Shown in pieces: positions 51,876-59,304 of a DNA stretch of 64,000 bases; the first letter of the stretch is position 1, and every line of letters begins with the position of its first letter. Origin of the DNA: Paenibacillus rhizosphaerae (GTDB lineage Bacteria; Bacillota; Bacilli; Paenibacillales; Paenibacillaceae). The notes under the pieces were generated by a model that saw only the letters and a program-made list of their open reading frames with translations, did not search any database and had not been told where the DNA came from. The translations under genes were made by a program, and so were the position numbers. The stretch is taken from NCBI RefSeq assembly GCF_014192015.1, contig NZ_JACHXJ010000007.1, positions 283,193 through 347,192 on the forward strand. The letters run 5' to 3'.

Positions 51876-52937
51876 ATGAAGGTATTATTTGTGTTTTATG
51901 TGCCGAGCGGAGGCATGGACACGATCAACCGCCTGCGCTGCCAGGAATTGCGAAAATACGGAATTGAGGCTTCCTGTTTGTATTTTGCCTGGGGAGCGGG
52001 GATGCAGAACCAAGCGGATTTTCCGATCTACATTACAAATCAGGACGCGGAGATCAAACGGATTTTGGAAGCGGGCCAATACGATGTCATCGTCGTGACC
52101 ACGGACCATAAAAGCTTCGCGAGGTTTCGTCAGCTCGGGTATACAGGCAAGTTTGTTTTGGAAATTCAAGGGTACGGTCCGAAAGAAGTCGCCCGTCAGC
52201 AGCTGACGCAGGCCATTCCTTACGTGAATGCCTATGCTTCGGCGCTGCTTAATCCCTGCACGCCGCATATTGCGGCCCTGTTTCAAGAACTGTTTCCGAA
52301 TACACCCAAGTACAATATTCCAAATTGCTTTAATTCTGAAGTATTTACCTATCGTCCCACCAATAAGCTGCCGCATCCCGTCATTGCCTGGCTCGGGCGG
52401 ATGGAAGACAACAAAAACTGGCGGGAATTTTTGAATATCGGTTACCAAATGTCCTTTTATGTTCCCAATCTGGTGATGTGGATGTTCGAAGATGCCAATT
52501 TGTCCATACCTTCCGAAAGAGAACAGTACGACAAAATGGTGGCGGACCTCCAGCTGCACAACCGGCTGCTGCTCTTTTCCAACGTTCCTAATGTTGAAAT
52601 GCAGTACTATTTTTCAGTGATAGGGGACTCCGGCGGGTTCATGTGCAATACCTCCAAGGTAGAAGGCGGCCCGTTGTCGGTCCTGGAAGCAATGAGCTGC
52701 AAATGCCCGGTGCTGGCCACCCATTCCGATGGAGTTGCCATCACGATAAAACACAATATTACCGGTAAAAATTACACGCTGGGCAATATCCCGGAAGCCG
52801 TTGCCGAAGGCCTGAGTCTTATTTACGACCATGAGCTTCGGGAGAAGATTCGCGAAAACGCGCTTCAGATGCTCAAAAATGAATTCAATCCGCATGCGTA
52901 CTGCATGAGCTTTATTGACATGCTGAATCATATTTAA
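51876..52937 (+). CDS. GT4-like glycosyltransferase
   Basis: The 353-residue GT-B protein has KVLFVFYVPSGGMDTINRLR at the acceptor end. The donor domain has VIAWLGRMEDNKNWREFL, LLLFSNVPNVEMQYYF and a CNTSKVEGGPLSVLEAMSCK segment in the E-x7-E position. It is related to spore-associated GT4 and CgeB-like enzymes by overall layout. The start at 51876 follows GGGAGGAACG. It sits between two small beta-rich proteins and is probably co-transcribed with them. Confidence 0.82.
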   Translation: MKVLFVFYVPSGGMDTINRLRCQELRKYGIEASCLYFAWGAGMQNQADFPIYITNQDAEIKRILEAGQYDVIVVTTDHKSFARFRQLGYTGKFVLEIQGYGPKEVARQQLTQAIPYVNAYASALLNPCTPHIAALFQELFPNTPKYNIPNCFNSEVFTYRPTNKLPHPVIAWLGRMEDNKNWREFLNIGYQMSFYVPNLVMWMFEDANLSIPSEREQYDKMVADLQLHNRLLLFSNVPNVEMQYYFSVIGDSGGFMCNTSKVEGGPLSVLEAMSCKCPVLATHSDGVAITIKHNITGKNYTLGNIPEAVAEGLSLIYDHELREKIRENALQMLKNEFNPHAYCMSFIDMLNHI

Positions 52938-52956
52938 AGGAAAAGAGGAGTAAGGC

Positions 52957-53343
52957 ATGAAATTTAAGGCCAAATCGGGTGCCGCATCCGGCAGCTATGA
53001 GCCCTTTGTCGTCGGTGAACAGGAAATCGTGCTAACGGGTTTGACGCTTCAGCATGTTACCCCGGGAGATCAGATCGTCCTGAGCATCGACGTGAATTGG
53101 GTAAAGCCGATTCACTGGGATATGGGAGAAATGGAATTATGCCTTCGGCTTGGTCAGCCGGATGGTCAGGTCGTTTACTGGACTCTTGAAAGCTGCTTCG
53201 AAAAAAGCCGTACCCGCGAAAGCTTCACATGGACGGCAGAGAATGGCGAAGCCAGGTTTTACTTAACGGTCAAATCCGTTGACAGCAGGGCGATTCTGTC
53301 AGGCGATTATTGGCTGGAAGGTACGGTATACGCCCCCTCATAG
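52957..53343 (+). CDS. Small beta-rich protein, unknown
   Basis: The 128-residue protein reads as a beta-sandwich: EQEIVLTGLTLQHVTPGDQI, QIVLSIDVNWV, GEMELCLRLGQPDG, ARFYLTVKSV, YWLEGTVYAPS. No signal peptide is seen. AAAAGAGGAG lies upstream of the ATG. It closes the transcript before a terminator. A jelly-roll or carbohydrate-binding-like fold is possible but not demonstrated. Confidence 0.68.
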   Translation: MKFKAKSGAASGSYEPFVVGEQEIVLTGLTLQHVTPGDQIVLSIDVNWVKPIHWDMGEMELCLRLGQPDGQVVYWTLESCFEKSRTRESFTWTAENGEARFYLTVKSVDSRAILSGDYWLEGTVYAPS

Positions 53344-53346
53344 GAG

Positions 53347-53376
53347 CCGTCTGGAAGGGTCCGGACGGTTTTTTTT
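53347..53376 (+). terminator. Intrinsic terminator
   Basis: CCGTC and GACGG arms around an 11-12 nt loop, followed by eight T, right after the preceding stop. Confidence 0.8.
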
Positions 53377-53403
53377 GAGCGACAATCAGAATAAGTACCA
53401 CCG

Positions 53404-53430
53404 CAAAACCCCACTTCGTGGGGTTTTATT
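53404..53430 (-). terminator. Intrinsic terminator of the epimerase gene
   Basis: AAAACCCCAC and GTGGGGTTTT arms with a 3-nt loop. It lies 16 nt beyond the stop of the minus-strand epimerase and can act in both directions. Confidence 0.78.
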
Positions 53431-53445
53431 GGTTTTCAGCCCTTA

Positions 53446-54363
53446 TCAATCGGGCGTAAAGCTTCGGTACGTTTCCTGAAGCCCCTGCTCAAAGCTCAAA
53501 ACCGGCGCCCATCCCATCGTACGGCCGATTTTTGCATTGGAAAGACAGCTGTGGCGAATATCTCCGGCTTTCTCCGGCCTGTATTCGATGGGGATTTCTT
53601 TCGGATGAAGGGCGCGGAGGTGACCGGCCAGCTGATTGACGGTGCTTGCGGTTCCCGTGCTGACATGATAGGTCCCGTTCTCGTTGGACTTCATGGCGGC
53701 AATGATCGCATCGGCTACATCCAGGACATAAATGAAATCGCGGGTCTGGTTCCCGTCACCGTTAATGCCCAGCGGACGTCCTGTGAACAACCGGTCCATA
53801 AAAATGGCGACGACCCCGCCTTCGCCCTTGGCCGTTTGTCCTGGCCCATAGACATTGGCAAAGCGGAGAATGCCATAGGATAAGCCAAACAATTGCGAGT
53901 ATAATCGAATGTACATTTCTGCGGCCAGCTTCGACAGGCCATAAAAAGAAATCGGCATGGCCGGGTCGTCTTCCGTCAGGATTTCCTTCTGCAGATTGCC
54001 GTATACGCCGGAAGTGGATGCAAAAATGATCTTTTCAACCGATCCTTTGCGGCAGGCATTCAACATATTGAGCGTTCCTCCGATATTGACGTCCATATCG
54101 TCAAACGGCTCGCGTATCGACTGCTGCACATCGGCCTGGGCAGCCAAATGGATGACGGCGGAAGGACTCAGCAAGCCGATCAGATCATGGGCACCTGGAC
54201 TGCGGATATCGTGAATATGGAGGACGGCGCCGGAAGGGACACGCTCCGCTTTCCCGGTCGATAAATTATCAATAACATGCACCTTATGGCCGAGACCGAT
54301 CAGTTTGCGGACGAGATGCGAACCGATAAAACCGGCGCCTCCAGTCACGACTACTGTGCTCAT
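53446..54363 (-). CDS. NAD-dependent epimerase, GalE-like
   Basis: The 305-residue extended SDR has the NAD motif VVVTGGAGFIGSHLV, HLAAQADVQQSI, catalytic ASTSGVYGN and SFYGLSKLAAE with Tyr-x3-Lys, then RFANVYGPGQ. It is the UDP-glucose/UDP-GlcNAc 4-epimerase group. It supplies galacto-configured or related sugars, probably for the island's glycan. AAGGGAGG lies upstream. A minus-strand CATACGATA (54407-54415) is in promoter position. Confidence 0.87.
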   Translation of the reverse strand: MSTVVVTGGAGFIGSHLVRKLIGLGHKVHVIDNLSTGKAERVPSGAVLHIHDIRSPGAHDLIGLLSPSAVIHLAAQADVQQSIREPFDDMDVNIGGTLNMLNACRKGSVEKIIFASTSGVYGNLQKEILTEDDPAMPISFYGLSKLAAEMYIRLYSQLFGLSYGILRFANVYGPGQTAKGEGGVVAIFMDRLFTGRPLGINGDGNQTRDFIYVLDVADAIIAAMKSNENGTYHVSTGTASTVNQLAGHLRALHPKEIPIEYRPEKAGDIRHSCLSNAKIGRTMGWAPVLSFEQGLQETYRSFTPD

Positions 54364-54406
54364 GCATATCTACCTCCCTTAAAATGTGTGAGTGTCATGC
54401 ATGCTC

Positions 54407-54415
54407 TATCGTATG
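54407..54415 (-). promoter_or_regulatory. Sporulation-type -10 element before the epimerase gene
   Basis: CATACGATA matches the sigma-K -10 pattern and is one base from the sigma-E CATACANT core. No good -35 was found at the expected distance, so the call is weak. Confidence 0.3.
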
Positions 54416-54560
54416 AGAATCGAGAGGTATCGGCATTAGGCACCCGTCCATTTGCGGAGCTTTTGATATGGGGCAGGCCGGAAACGGGTAACATAAAATT
54501 ATGAAGGTAATGTATTCGCATTAAATGAGGGTCGAGTGACGAACCAGGGAGGGATAAGCC

Positions 54561-55124
54561 ATGAAACGCCGCGGCAAATGGATTTTGGGAGTCGCAGCGG
54601 GGTTGCTGATGGTTTGCGCAGCACTGTTAGCATGGAGGCTGGGAGATAGCAATCATCATTCGCAGCAGGCAGGCCCATCCCCGCAGCACAACTCTACATC
54701 GAACAGCGGGTCAGGAGCGGGAAATAATAGCCCTTTTGCCTGGGAGTACGGGAACATAAGTTCGGTGGAATGGGAGGGGCGAACCAAGTCCTGGATTCTC
54801 CAAAGAGAGCCTGCCGACGAGGGCCACCCATCCGGTCGTTGGCTGCTAAACGGCGCCGAAATAACAGCTGCGGAGGCGGAGGATAGACTAACTGGGCTGC
54901 ACGGACTGCGGCAAGAGGAAGGGGAAGTACGCAAGGCGTCCGATTTGCAAAATGAAGTCATTGTAGGGACGATTACCGTCACGCTGAAATCAGGGGAAAC
55001 GCAGGTGATGCAAATCGCCTCAGAGCCGGATGAGCCAGAGGTCCTGTGGATACTAATTCAGCAAGATCCTGACGCCTATGCTGTCCGCAGGTCCGATTAT
55101 TTGGAGCTTGAGCAGCTGCAGTAG
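54561..55124 (+). CDS. Membrane-anchored protein of unknown function
   Basis: The 187-residue protein has a basic start and one hydrophobic segment (about 7-25), then a Ser/Asn/Gly-rich linker and an exposed domain of about 120 residues. That domain (VEWEGRTKSWILQREP, GRWLLNGAEITAAEAEDRL, GTITVTLKSGE, YAVRRSDYLELEQL) recalls DUF4340-type exported domains, but the resemblance is weak. GGGAGGG lies upstream. It precedes a spore lipoprotein gene. Confidence 0.7.
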   Translation: MKRRGKWILGVAAGLLMVCAALLAWRLGDSNHHSQQAGPSPQHNSTSNSGSGAGNNSPFAWEYGNISSVEWEGRTKSWILQREPADEGHPSGRWLLNGAEITAAEAEDRLTGLHGLRQEEGEVRKASDLQNEVIVGTITVTLKSGETQVMQIASEPDEPEVLWILIQQDPDAYAVRRSDYLELEQLQ

Positions 55125-55223
55125 CAGGTCCCGTCATGCCAAAACCTTTCAGCATACCGGTTCATGCGGGTGGTCATCCTAATGGTGTTATTAATACACT
55201 TATTAGAGATGGAGGATGAACTC

Positions 55224-56246
55224 ATGCTACGATCCAAAGCGATTAGTCTGTCGGTATCGGCAGCCCTGCTCGTGAGCATAGCCGGCGTTGCCGGTTGTAC
55301 TACGAAGGAGCCCGCAAATACGAACATCCGCACCAAAAACGTCATTGACGGCAACGGCAGAACGGGCCGTATCGGCGTGAATTCCCTAAGGGAAAACGGC
55401 TTGATCAGTCCGAAAGGCTACACATACAATACAAACAGCACGAATAACGGCAGCGCAGCGACCACCCATAACTTGACGAATGCCCAATTGTCGCAAAAGC
55501 TGTCCGATAAAGTGGCAGCCATGAAGGAAGTTAAATCCGCCAACGTTCTCGTGGCCGGCGATACCGCCTACGTTGCCGTTTCCCTTCGTGATACCGCAAG
55601 CAACACGGGCGGAAATATGGGAGCAAAAGGCTTCGGCGGCACCCACAACATGATGAACGGAAGCAGCTTTAACAATGCCGGCACGGCCAATGGAAGCAGC
55701 TTCAACAACCGTTCGAAATCGGGAACGGTGCGTAACGGCGTACGCGGAACCGCTCCGAATGCCGCTGCAGCGCATCATAACATCCGCAACTATTCGTCTA
55801 AAGGGGCCAGCATTACGGGGAACAACGGCTATAATATGACGACGTACGGTACGGCAGGCACGACGGATAACGGGGTCGGCACCAACAACGGGATGGGTAC
55901 CGGCAATGCCATGGGTTCCACCGGTAACCAGACCGGTCTGATGGGTGCCGGCGGATACAGCGATTACCGCAATGACACGATCACGTCCGATATCAAAGAC
56001 CGGATTGCCAATACGATCAAGAGCACCGATAACACGATTAAGAACGTGTATGTATCTGCAAATCCGGGCTTTATCCAAGGCTTGGCTAACTTATCGGCAC
56101 AAACGCAAGGAGGACATCCGATCAAAGGACTCATGTCCGACCTGTCGACGATGGTGGAACGCATCTTCCCAATGAATGCCGGGAATGGCAACCGCACTAC
56201 CAATTACAATGCCCCTGTTCACCATTTTGATACGACCAATCGGTAA
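55224..56246 (+). CDS. YhcN/YlaJ-family sporulation lipoprotein with Asn/Gly-rich insert
   Basis: The 340-residue lipoprotein has a signal ending in the lipobox GVAGC. The YhcN/YlaJ domain is split: its first part (about 80-125, with LSQKLSDKVAAMKEVKSANV and AYVAVSL) and second part (about 260-325, with SDIKDRIANTIKSTD and VYVSANPGFIQGL) are separated by about 130 residues rich in Asn, Gly, Ser and Thr. YhcN and YlaJ are forespore proteins important for spore outgrowth. The start at 55224 follows GGAGGATG. Confidence 0.86.
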   Translation: MLRSKAISLSVSAALLVSIAGVAGCTTKEPANTNIRTKNVIDGNGRTGRIGVNSLRENGLISPKGYTYNTNSTNNGSAATTHNLTNAQLSQKLSDKVAAMKEVKSANVLVAGDTAYVAVSLRDTASNTGGNMGAKGFGGTHNMMNGSSFNNAGTANGSSFNNRSKSGTVRNGVRGTAPNAAAAHHNIRNYSSKGASITGNNGYNMTTYGTAGTTDNGVGTNNGMGTGNAMGSTGNQTGLMGAGGYSDYRNDTITSDIKDRIANTIKSTDNTIKNVYVSANPGFIQGLANLSAQTQGGHPIKGLMSDLSTMVERIFPMNAGNGNRTTNYNAPVHHFDTTNR

Positions 56247-56256
56247 AATTGCCGAT

Positions 56257-56295
56257 AAAAAGGGGCTGCCATAATCTTGTTATGGACAGCCCCTT
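56257..56295 (-). terminator. Intrinsic terminator shared by yhcN-like gene and nagA
   Basis: AAGGGGCTG and CAGCCCCTT arms with inner ATAA/TTAT pairing. Five T follow on the minus strand, downstream of nagA. Confidence 0.8.
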
Positions 56296-56313
56296 ATACA
56301 TATAGCCATGGGT

Positions 56314-57489
56314 TTAAAATACCTTACGGCCTTTGACCCAAACGCCTTGAACATCCAGATGATTATCCAGCAGCAGGACATCTGCCTGCTTGCCGATTTC
56401 AATCGTGCCGGTGCGGTCTTCGATCCGCAGCCGTTTGGCCGGGTTGAAGCTGGCGGCGAGGGACGCCTCTTCGATCGACAGGCCCACGTTGTTGATAAGG
56501 TAGCGGAAGCCTTTAATCATCGTCAAGGTGCTTCCCGCAAGACTGTCCCGCTGGCCCTTCAAGGTAGCGATTCCGTCGTGAACCTCTACCGGAAGATCGC
56601 CAAGCATGTATTCCCCGTCTCCAAGTCCGGCTGCGGACATGGCATCCGTAATCAGGAGCAGATTGTTATCCTGCTTCAACCGGGCCAGGATAGAGATGCA
56701 GGCCGGGTGCACATGGATGCCGTCGGCGATGATTTCCGCGTGGATGCGCGGATCGCTTAGCACGGCCCCTGCGGTTCCGGGCTTGCGGTGGTGCAGCGGC
56801 GTCATCGCATTAAAGGTATGTACGCCTTGGCGCAGACCGGCGTCCACGGCTGCTTCCACCTCGTCATAGGTCGCATCCGTGTGGCCGAGCGCGGCGTTGA
56901 TGCCGTGTTCGGTCATCCAGGCGATCGCGGTCAGTGCGCCTTCGCGTTCCGGCGCCAGCGTCACCTGGCGGACGAGACCCGGATAGGCAGATTCCCATTC
57001 TTCCAGCCATTCTACATTCGGCAGGACGATATGCTCCGGATTTTGCGCTCCCGGCCATTTCGGGCTGATAAAAGGCCCTTCCAAATGAACGCCTTCCACG
57101 GTTGCGTAAGGCATGTCATGCTGCGTATACTCGTTAACCTCTTTGAGGACGCGGTCGATTGCCGCCTTTGGAGCGGTCATGGTCGTCGGAAGAATCGAGG
57201 TGGTACCCTGCGAGCAGTGGAAGGCGGTAATGGTATCCAGCACTTCCTTGTTTGAATCCATAAAGTCCTGGCCGTTGCCTCCATGCACGTGGACATCAAT
57301 GAAGCCGGGAACGATGTATCCGTCCGATTTGTGATGGCTTGCGGCCGAGTCTGTCCAGCGCTGCGGCAGATCGCGGGCGAGCCCCGCATAGACGATCTTG
57401 CCGTCCTGGATGGCGACGGCTCCTTCTTCCAATACCCCTGACGGCGTGACAACCTTGCCGTACAAGAGCTGTACGTTTTCTTCACTCAT
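56314..57489 (-). CDS. nagA: N-acetylglucosamine-6-phosphate deacetylase
   Basis: Removes acetate from GlcNAc-6-P for amino sugar use and wall recycling. The 391-residue amidohydrolase has GFIDVHVHGGNGQDFMD (metal-site His), GVHLEGPFISPKWPGA with the metal-binding Glu, GHTDAT and LITDAMSAAGLGDG with the catalytic Asp. The start at 57489 follows GGGAGG and overlaps the nagB stop as ATGA. Last gene of the rpiR-nagB-nagA operon. Confidence 0.95.
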   Translation of the reverse strand: MSEENVQLLYGKVVTPSGVLEEGAVAIQDGKIVYAGLARDLPQRWTDSAASHHKSDGYIVPGFIDVHVHGGNGQDFMDSNKEVLDTITAFHCSQGTTSILPTTMTAPKAAIDRVLKEVNEYTQHDMPYATVEGVHLEGPFISPKWPGAQNPEHIVLPNVEWLEEWESAYPGLVRQVTLAPEREGALTAIAWMTEHGINAALGHTDATYDEVEAAVDAGLRQGVHTFNAMTPLHHRKPGTAGAVLSDPRIHAEIIADGIHVHPACISILARLKQDNNLLLITDAMSAAGLGDGEYMLGDLPVEVHDGIATLKGQRDSLAGSTLTMIKGFRYLINNVGLSIEEASLAASFNPAKRLRIEDRTGTIEIGKQADVLLLDNHLDVQGVWVKGRKVF

Positions 57490-58214
57490 CCTAACAACCT
57501 CCCTGCACCTTGATCCAGCAGTACCACGACGTTCGGATGGCATTGCAGCAGCGATGCCGGGCACTGCGTCGTAATCGGTCCTTTCAGCGCGCGCTTCACG
57601 ATCTCAGCCTTGTCTTTGCCACGAACGAGCAGCAAAATTTGCTTGGCCTTTAGAATGCTGCCGACCCCCATCGTAACCGCCTGCTTCGGCACATCGTCCA
57701 GCGATGGGAAGAAGCGCGCGTTTGCCGTGCGGGTTTTTTCCTGAAGCTCAGCCACGTGCGTTCCGCCGTCCAGGCTGTCATCAGGTTCGTTGAACCCGAT
57801 ATGCCCGTTGTGGCCGATACCGAGAATTTGCAGGTCCACCGGGCCGTTTTGCTCCAGCATGGCGTCGTACTTGACGCATTCTTCCTCCAGATCGGCAGCA
57901 TTGCCGTTCGGAACATGCGTATTCTCGAGCTGAATATCGATATGGTTGAACAGCTTCTCGTTCATAAAGGTACGGTAGCTCTCCGAATGGCCCTCAGGCA
58001 GGCCGACGTACTCGTCCAGATTGTAGCTGGATGCTTTTGCGAAGCTGACCAGGCCCTGCTGGTACATTTCGATAAGCCGCCCGTAAATTCCTACCGGAGT
58101 GCTGCCGGTCGCCAGGCCGAGTACCGCTCTCGGTTTGGTATGCAGCAGGCTGGCGATCAGGCTTGCCCCGGTGGCGTTAAAGTCAGCCTCGTTTTTAAAT
58201 GTATAAATGTTCAT
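57486..58214 (-). CDS. nagB: Glucosamine-6-phosphate deaminase
   Basis: Converts glucosamine-6-P to fructose-6-P and ammonia. The 242-residue protein has VLGLATGSTPVGIYG, SSYNLDEYVGLPEGHSESY with the catalytic Asp, and LGIGHNGHIGFNEPDDS with the catalytic His/Glu. The length matches Bacillus NagB (242), which lacks the allosteric site of the E. coli enzyme. ATGA overlap with the preceding regulator gene shows tight coupling. Confidence 0.95.
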   Translation of the reverse strand: MNIYTFKNEADFNATGASLIASLLHTKPRAVLGLATGSTPVGIYGRLIEMYQQGLVSFAKASSYNLDEYVGLPEGHSESYRTFMNEKLFNHIDIQLENTHVPNGNAADLEEECVKYDAMLEQNGPVDLQILGIGHNGHIGFNEPDDSLDGGTHVAELQEKTRTANARFFPSLDDVPKQAVTMGVGSILKAKQILLLVRGKDKAEIVKRALKGPITTQCPASLLQCHPNVVVLLDQGAGRLLG

Positions 58215-59095
58215 GCTTGAAAATGACCTCCTCTGGATTTTCGGTAATTCTGTACGTTATGGTAGGACTGCTCCAGCTTGGGAACATACTGTCCGAACTG
58301 CTCGCTGTTCATCCCCATAAACAGGATGTCGACGAGATGGAGCTGGGCGATTCGCGAAGCCATGTCTCCCCGGCGCATTCCTTTTTCAAGGGATGAGGCG
58401 AACAAAGGAATATCGGCCATGCCAGCCAGCGTATTGCTGCTGTACGACGTCAGTGAAATGGTCGCTGCCCCGCTGTCTTTGGCGCAGGCCAGCGCATCGA
58501 TCGTTTCGAGCGTTTCCCCGGAATAGGAGATGGCGACCGCCACATCCCGGCCCGACAACGTCGAGGCGGAAGTGATCTGCATATGTGAATCGGCGAAGGC
58601 CGTGCAGTTCTTACCGATCCGGATCAGCTTCTGGTAGAAATCCTGGGCGACGATAGACGAGGTGGCTACCCCGTACAAGTCAATCCGATCGGCGGCGCAG
58701 AGCAGGCGTATCGCCTGGGCCAGACGGTCCATGTCGAGCAGGGACGTTGTGTCGCGGATCGAGGCCAGATGATTCGCTTCCATGGCCTCTACGATTTGGG
58801 ATAACGGGTTGTTGGCCACAATATCCTGATAGGACGACATGCCGCTCCGCTCCTGCATTTCCGTATGGGCGATTTCGGCGGACAGCTTCACTTTGAGGTC
58901 CGGGTAGCCCTTGAGATGGAACGCTTTGCAGAACCGGGTCACGGTGGCGGGACTGGTCCCGCACTGCTCGGCCAGCTCCTTGATGCCCATATGGACAACT
59001 TCGGAAGGGGAGGAGAGGATAAAATCGGCGATCCGGCGCTCCTGCTGGGACAGCCGTTCCTGCTCCTGCGCCAAGGCGTGTAATATCGGTGCCAA
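58211..59095 (-). CDS. MurR/RpiR-family transcriptional regulator
   Basis: Probable sugar-phosphate-responsive regulator of the nag genes. The 294-residue protein has the N-terminal HTH (MGIKELAEQCGTSPATVTRF) and a SIS domain (DLYGVATSSIVAQDF, VAISYSGETLETI, SLTSYSSNTLAGMADIPLFA). TTG 59095 was chosen because AAGGAGG lies 7 nt upstream; the frame remains open upstream but without a site. Most Bacilli use the GntR regulator NagR here, so an RpiR control gene heading nagBA is worth noting. Confidence 0.9.
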   Translation of the reverse strand: MAPILHALAQEQERLSQQERRIADFILSSPSEVVHMGIKELAEQCGTSPATVTRFCKAFHLKGYPDLKVKLSAEIAHTEMQERSGMSSYQDIVANNPLSQIVEAMEANHLASIRDTTSLLDMDRLAQAIRLLCAADRIDLYGVATSSIVAQDFYQKLIRIGKNCTAFADSHMQITSASTLSGRDVAVAISYSGETLETIDALACAKDSGAATISLTSYSSNTLAGMADIPLFASSLEKGMRRGDMASRIAQLHLVDILFMGMNSEQFGQYVPKLEQSYHNVQNYRKSRGGHFQA

Positions 59096-59140
59096 TCGCA
59101 AGCCTCCTTGGATGAGAAAACTATGGATACTGTTGAGATT

Positions 59141-59226
59141 GAAAATAATTTTAACGAATGATGCATATTTAGAGAAAATAATTTTTGTTTCATCCCCATC
59201 ATAGGCCATTTGTCTTACGTTTACAA
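59141..59226 (-). promoter_or_regulatory. Promoter and paired operator-like repeats of the rpiR-nagBA operon
   Basis: On the minus strand TTGTAA (59221-59226) and TATGAT (59198-59203) are 17 bp apart. Two identical 12-mers GAAAATAATTTT lie at 59174-59185 and 59141-59152, 33 bp apart (three helical turns), just downstream of the predicted transcript start. The placement fits repression by the encoded RpiR protein. Confidence 0.55.
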
Positions 59227-59262
59227 GGGCAGGATTGTTAAATTTCTGTAAAAGTGAAGCGC

Positions 59263-59291
59263 AAAAAAACCGGACTCTTTAGAGTCCGGTT
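59263..59291 (-). terminator. Intrinsic terminator of the efe operon
   Basis: AACCGGACTC and GAGTCCGGTT form a perfect stem with a 4-nt loop, followed by seven T on the minus strand, 13 nt beyond the efeU stop. Confidence 0.92.
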
Positions 59292-59304
59292 AATATTAAG
59301 AGAT

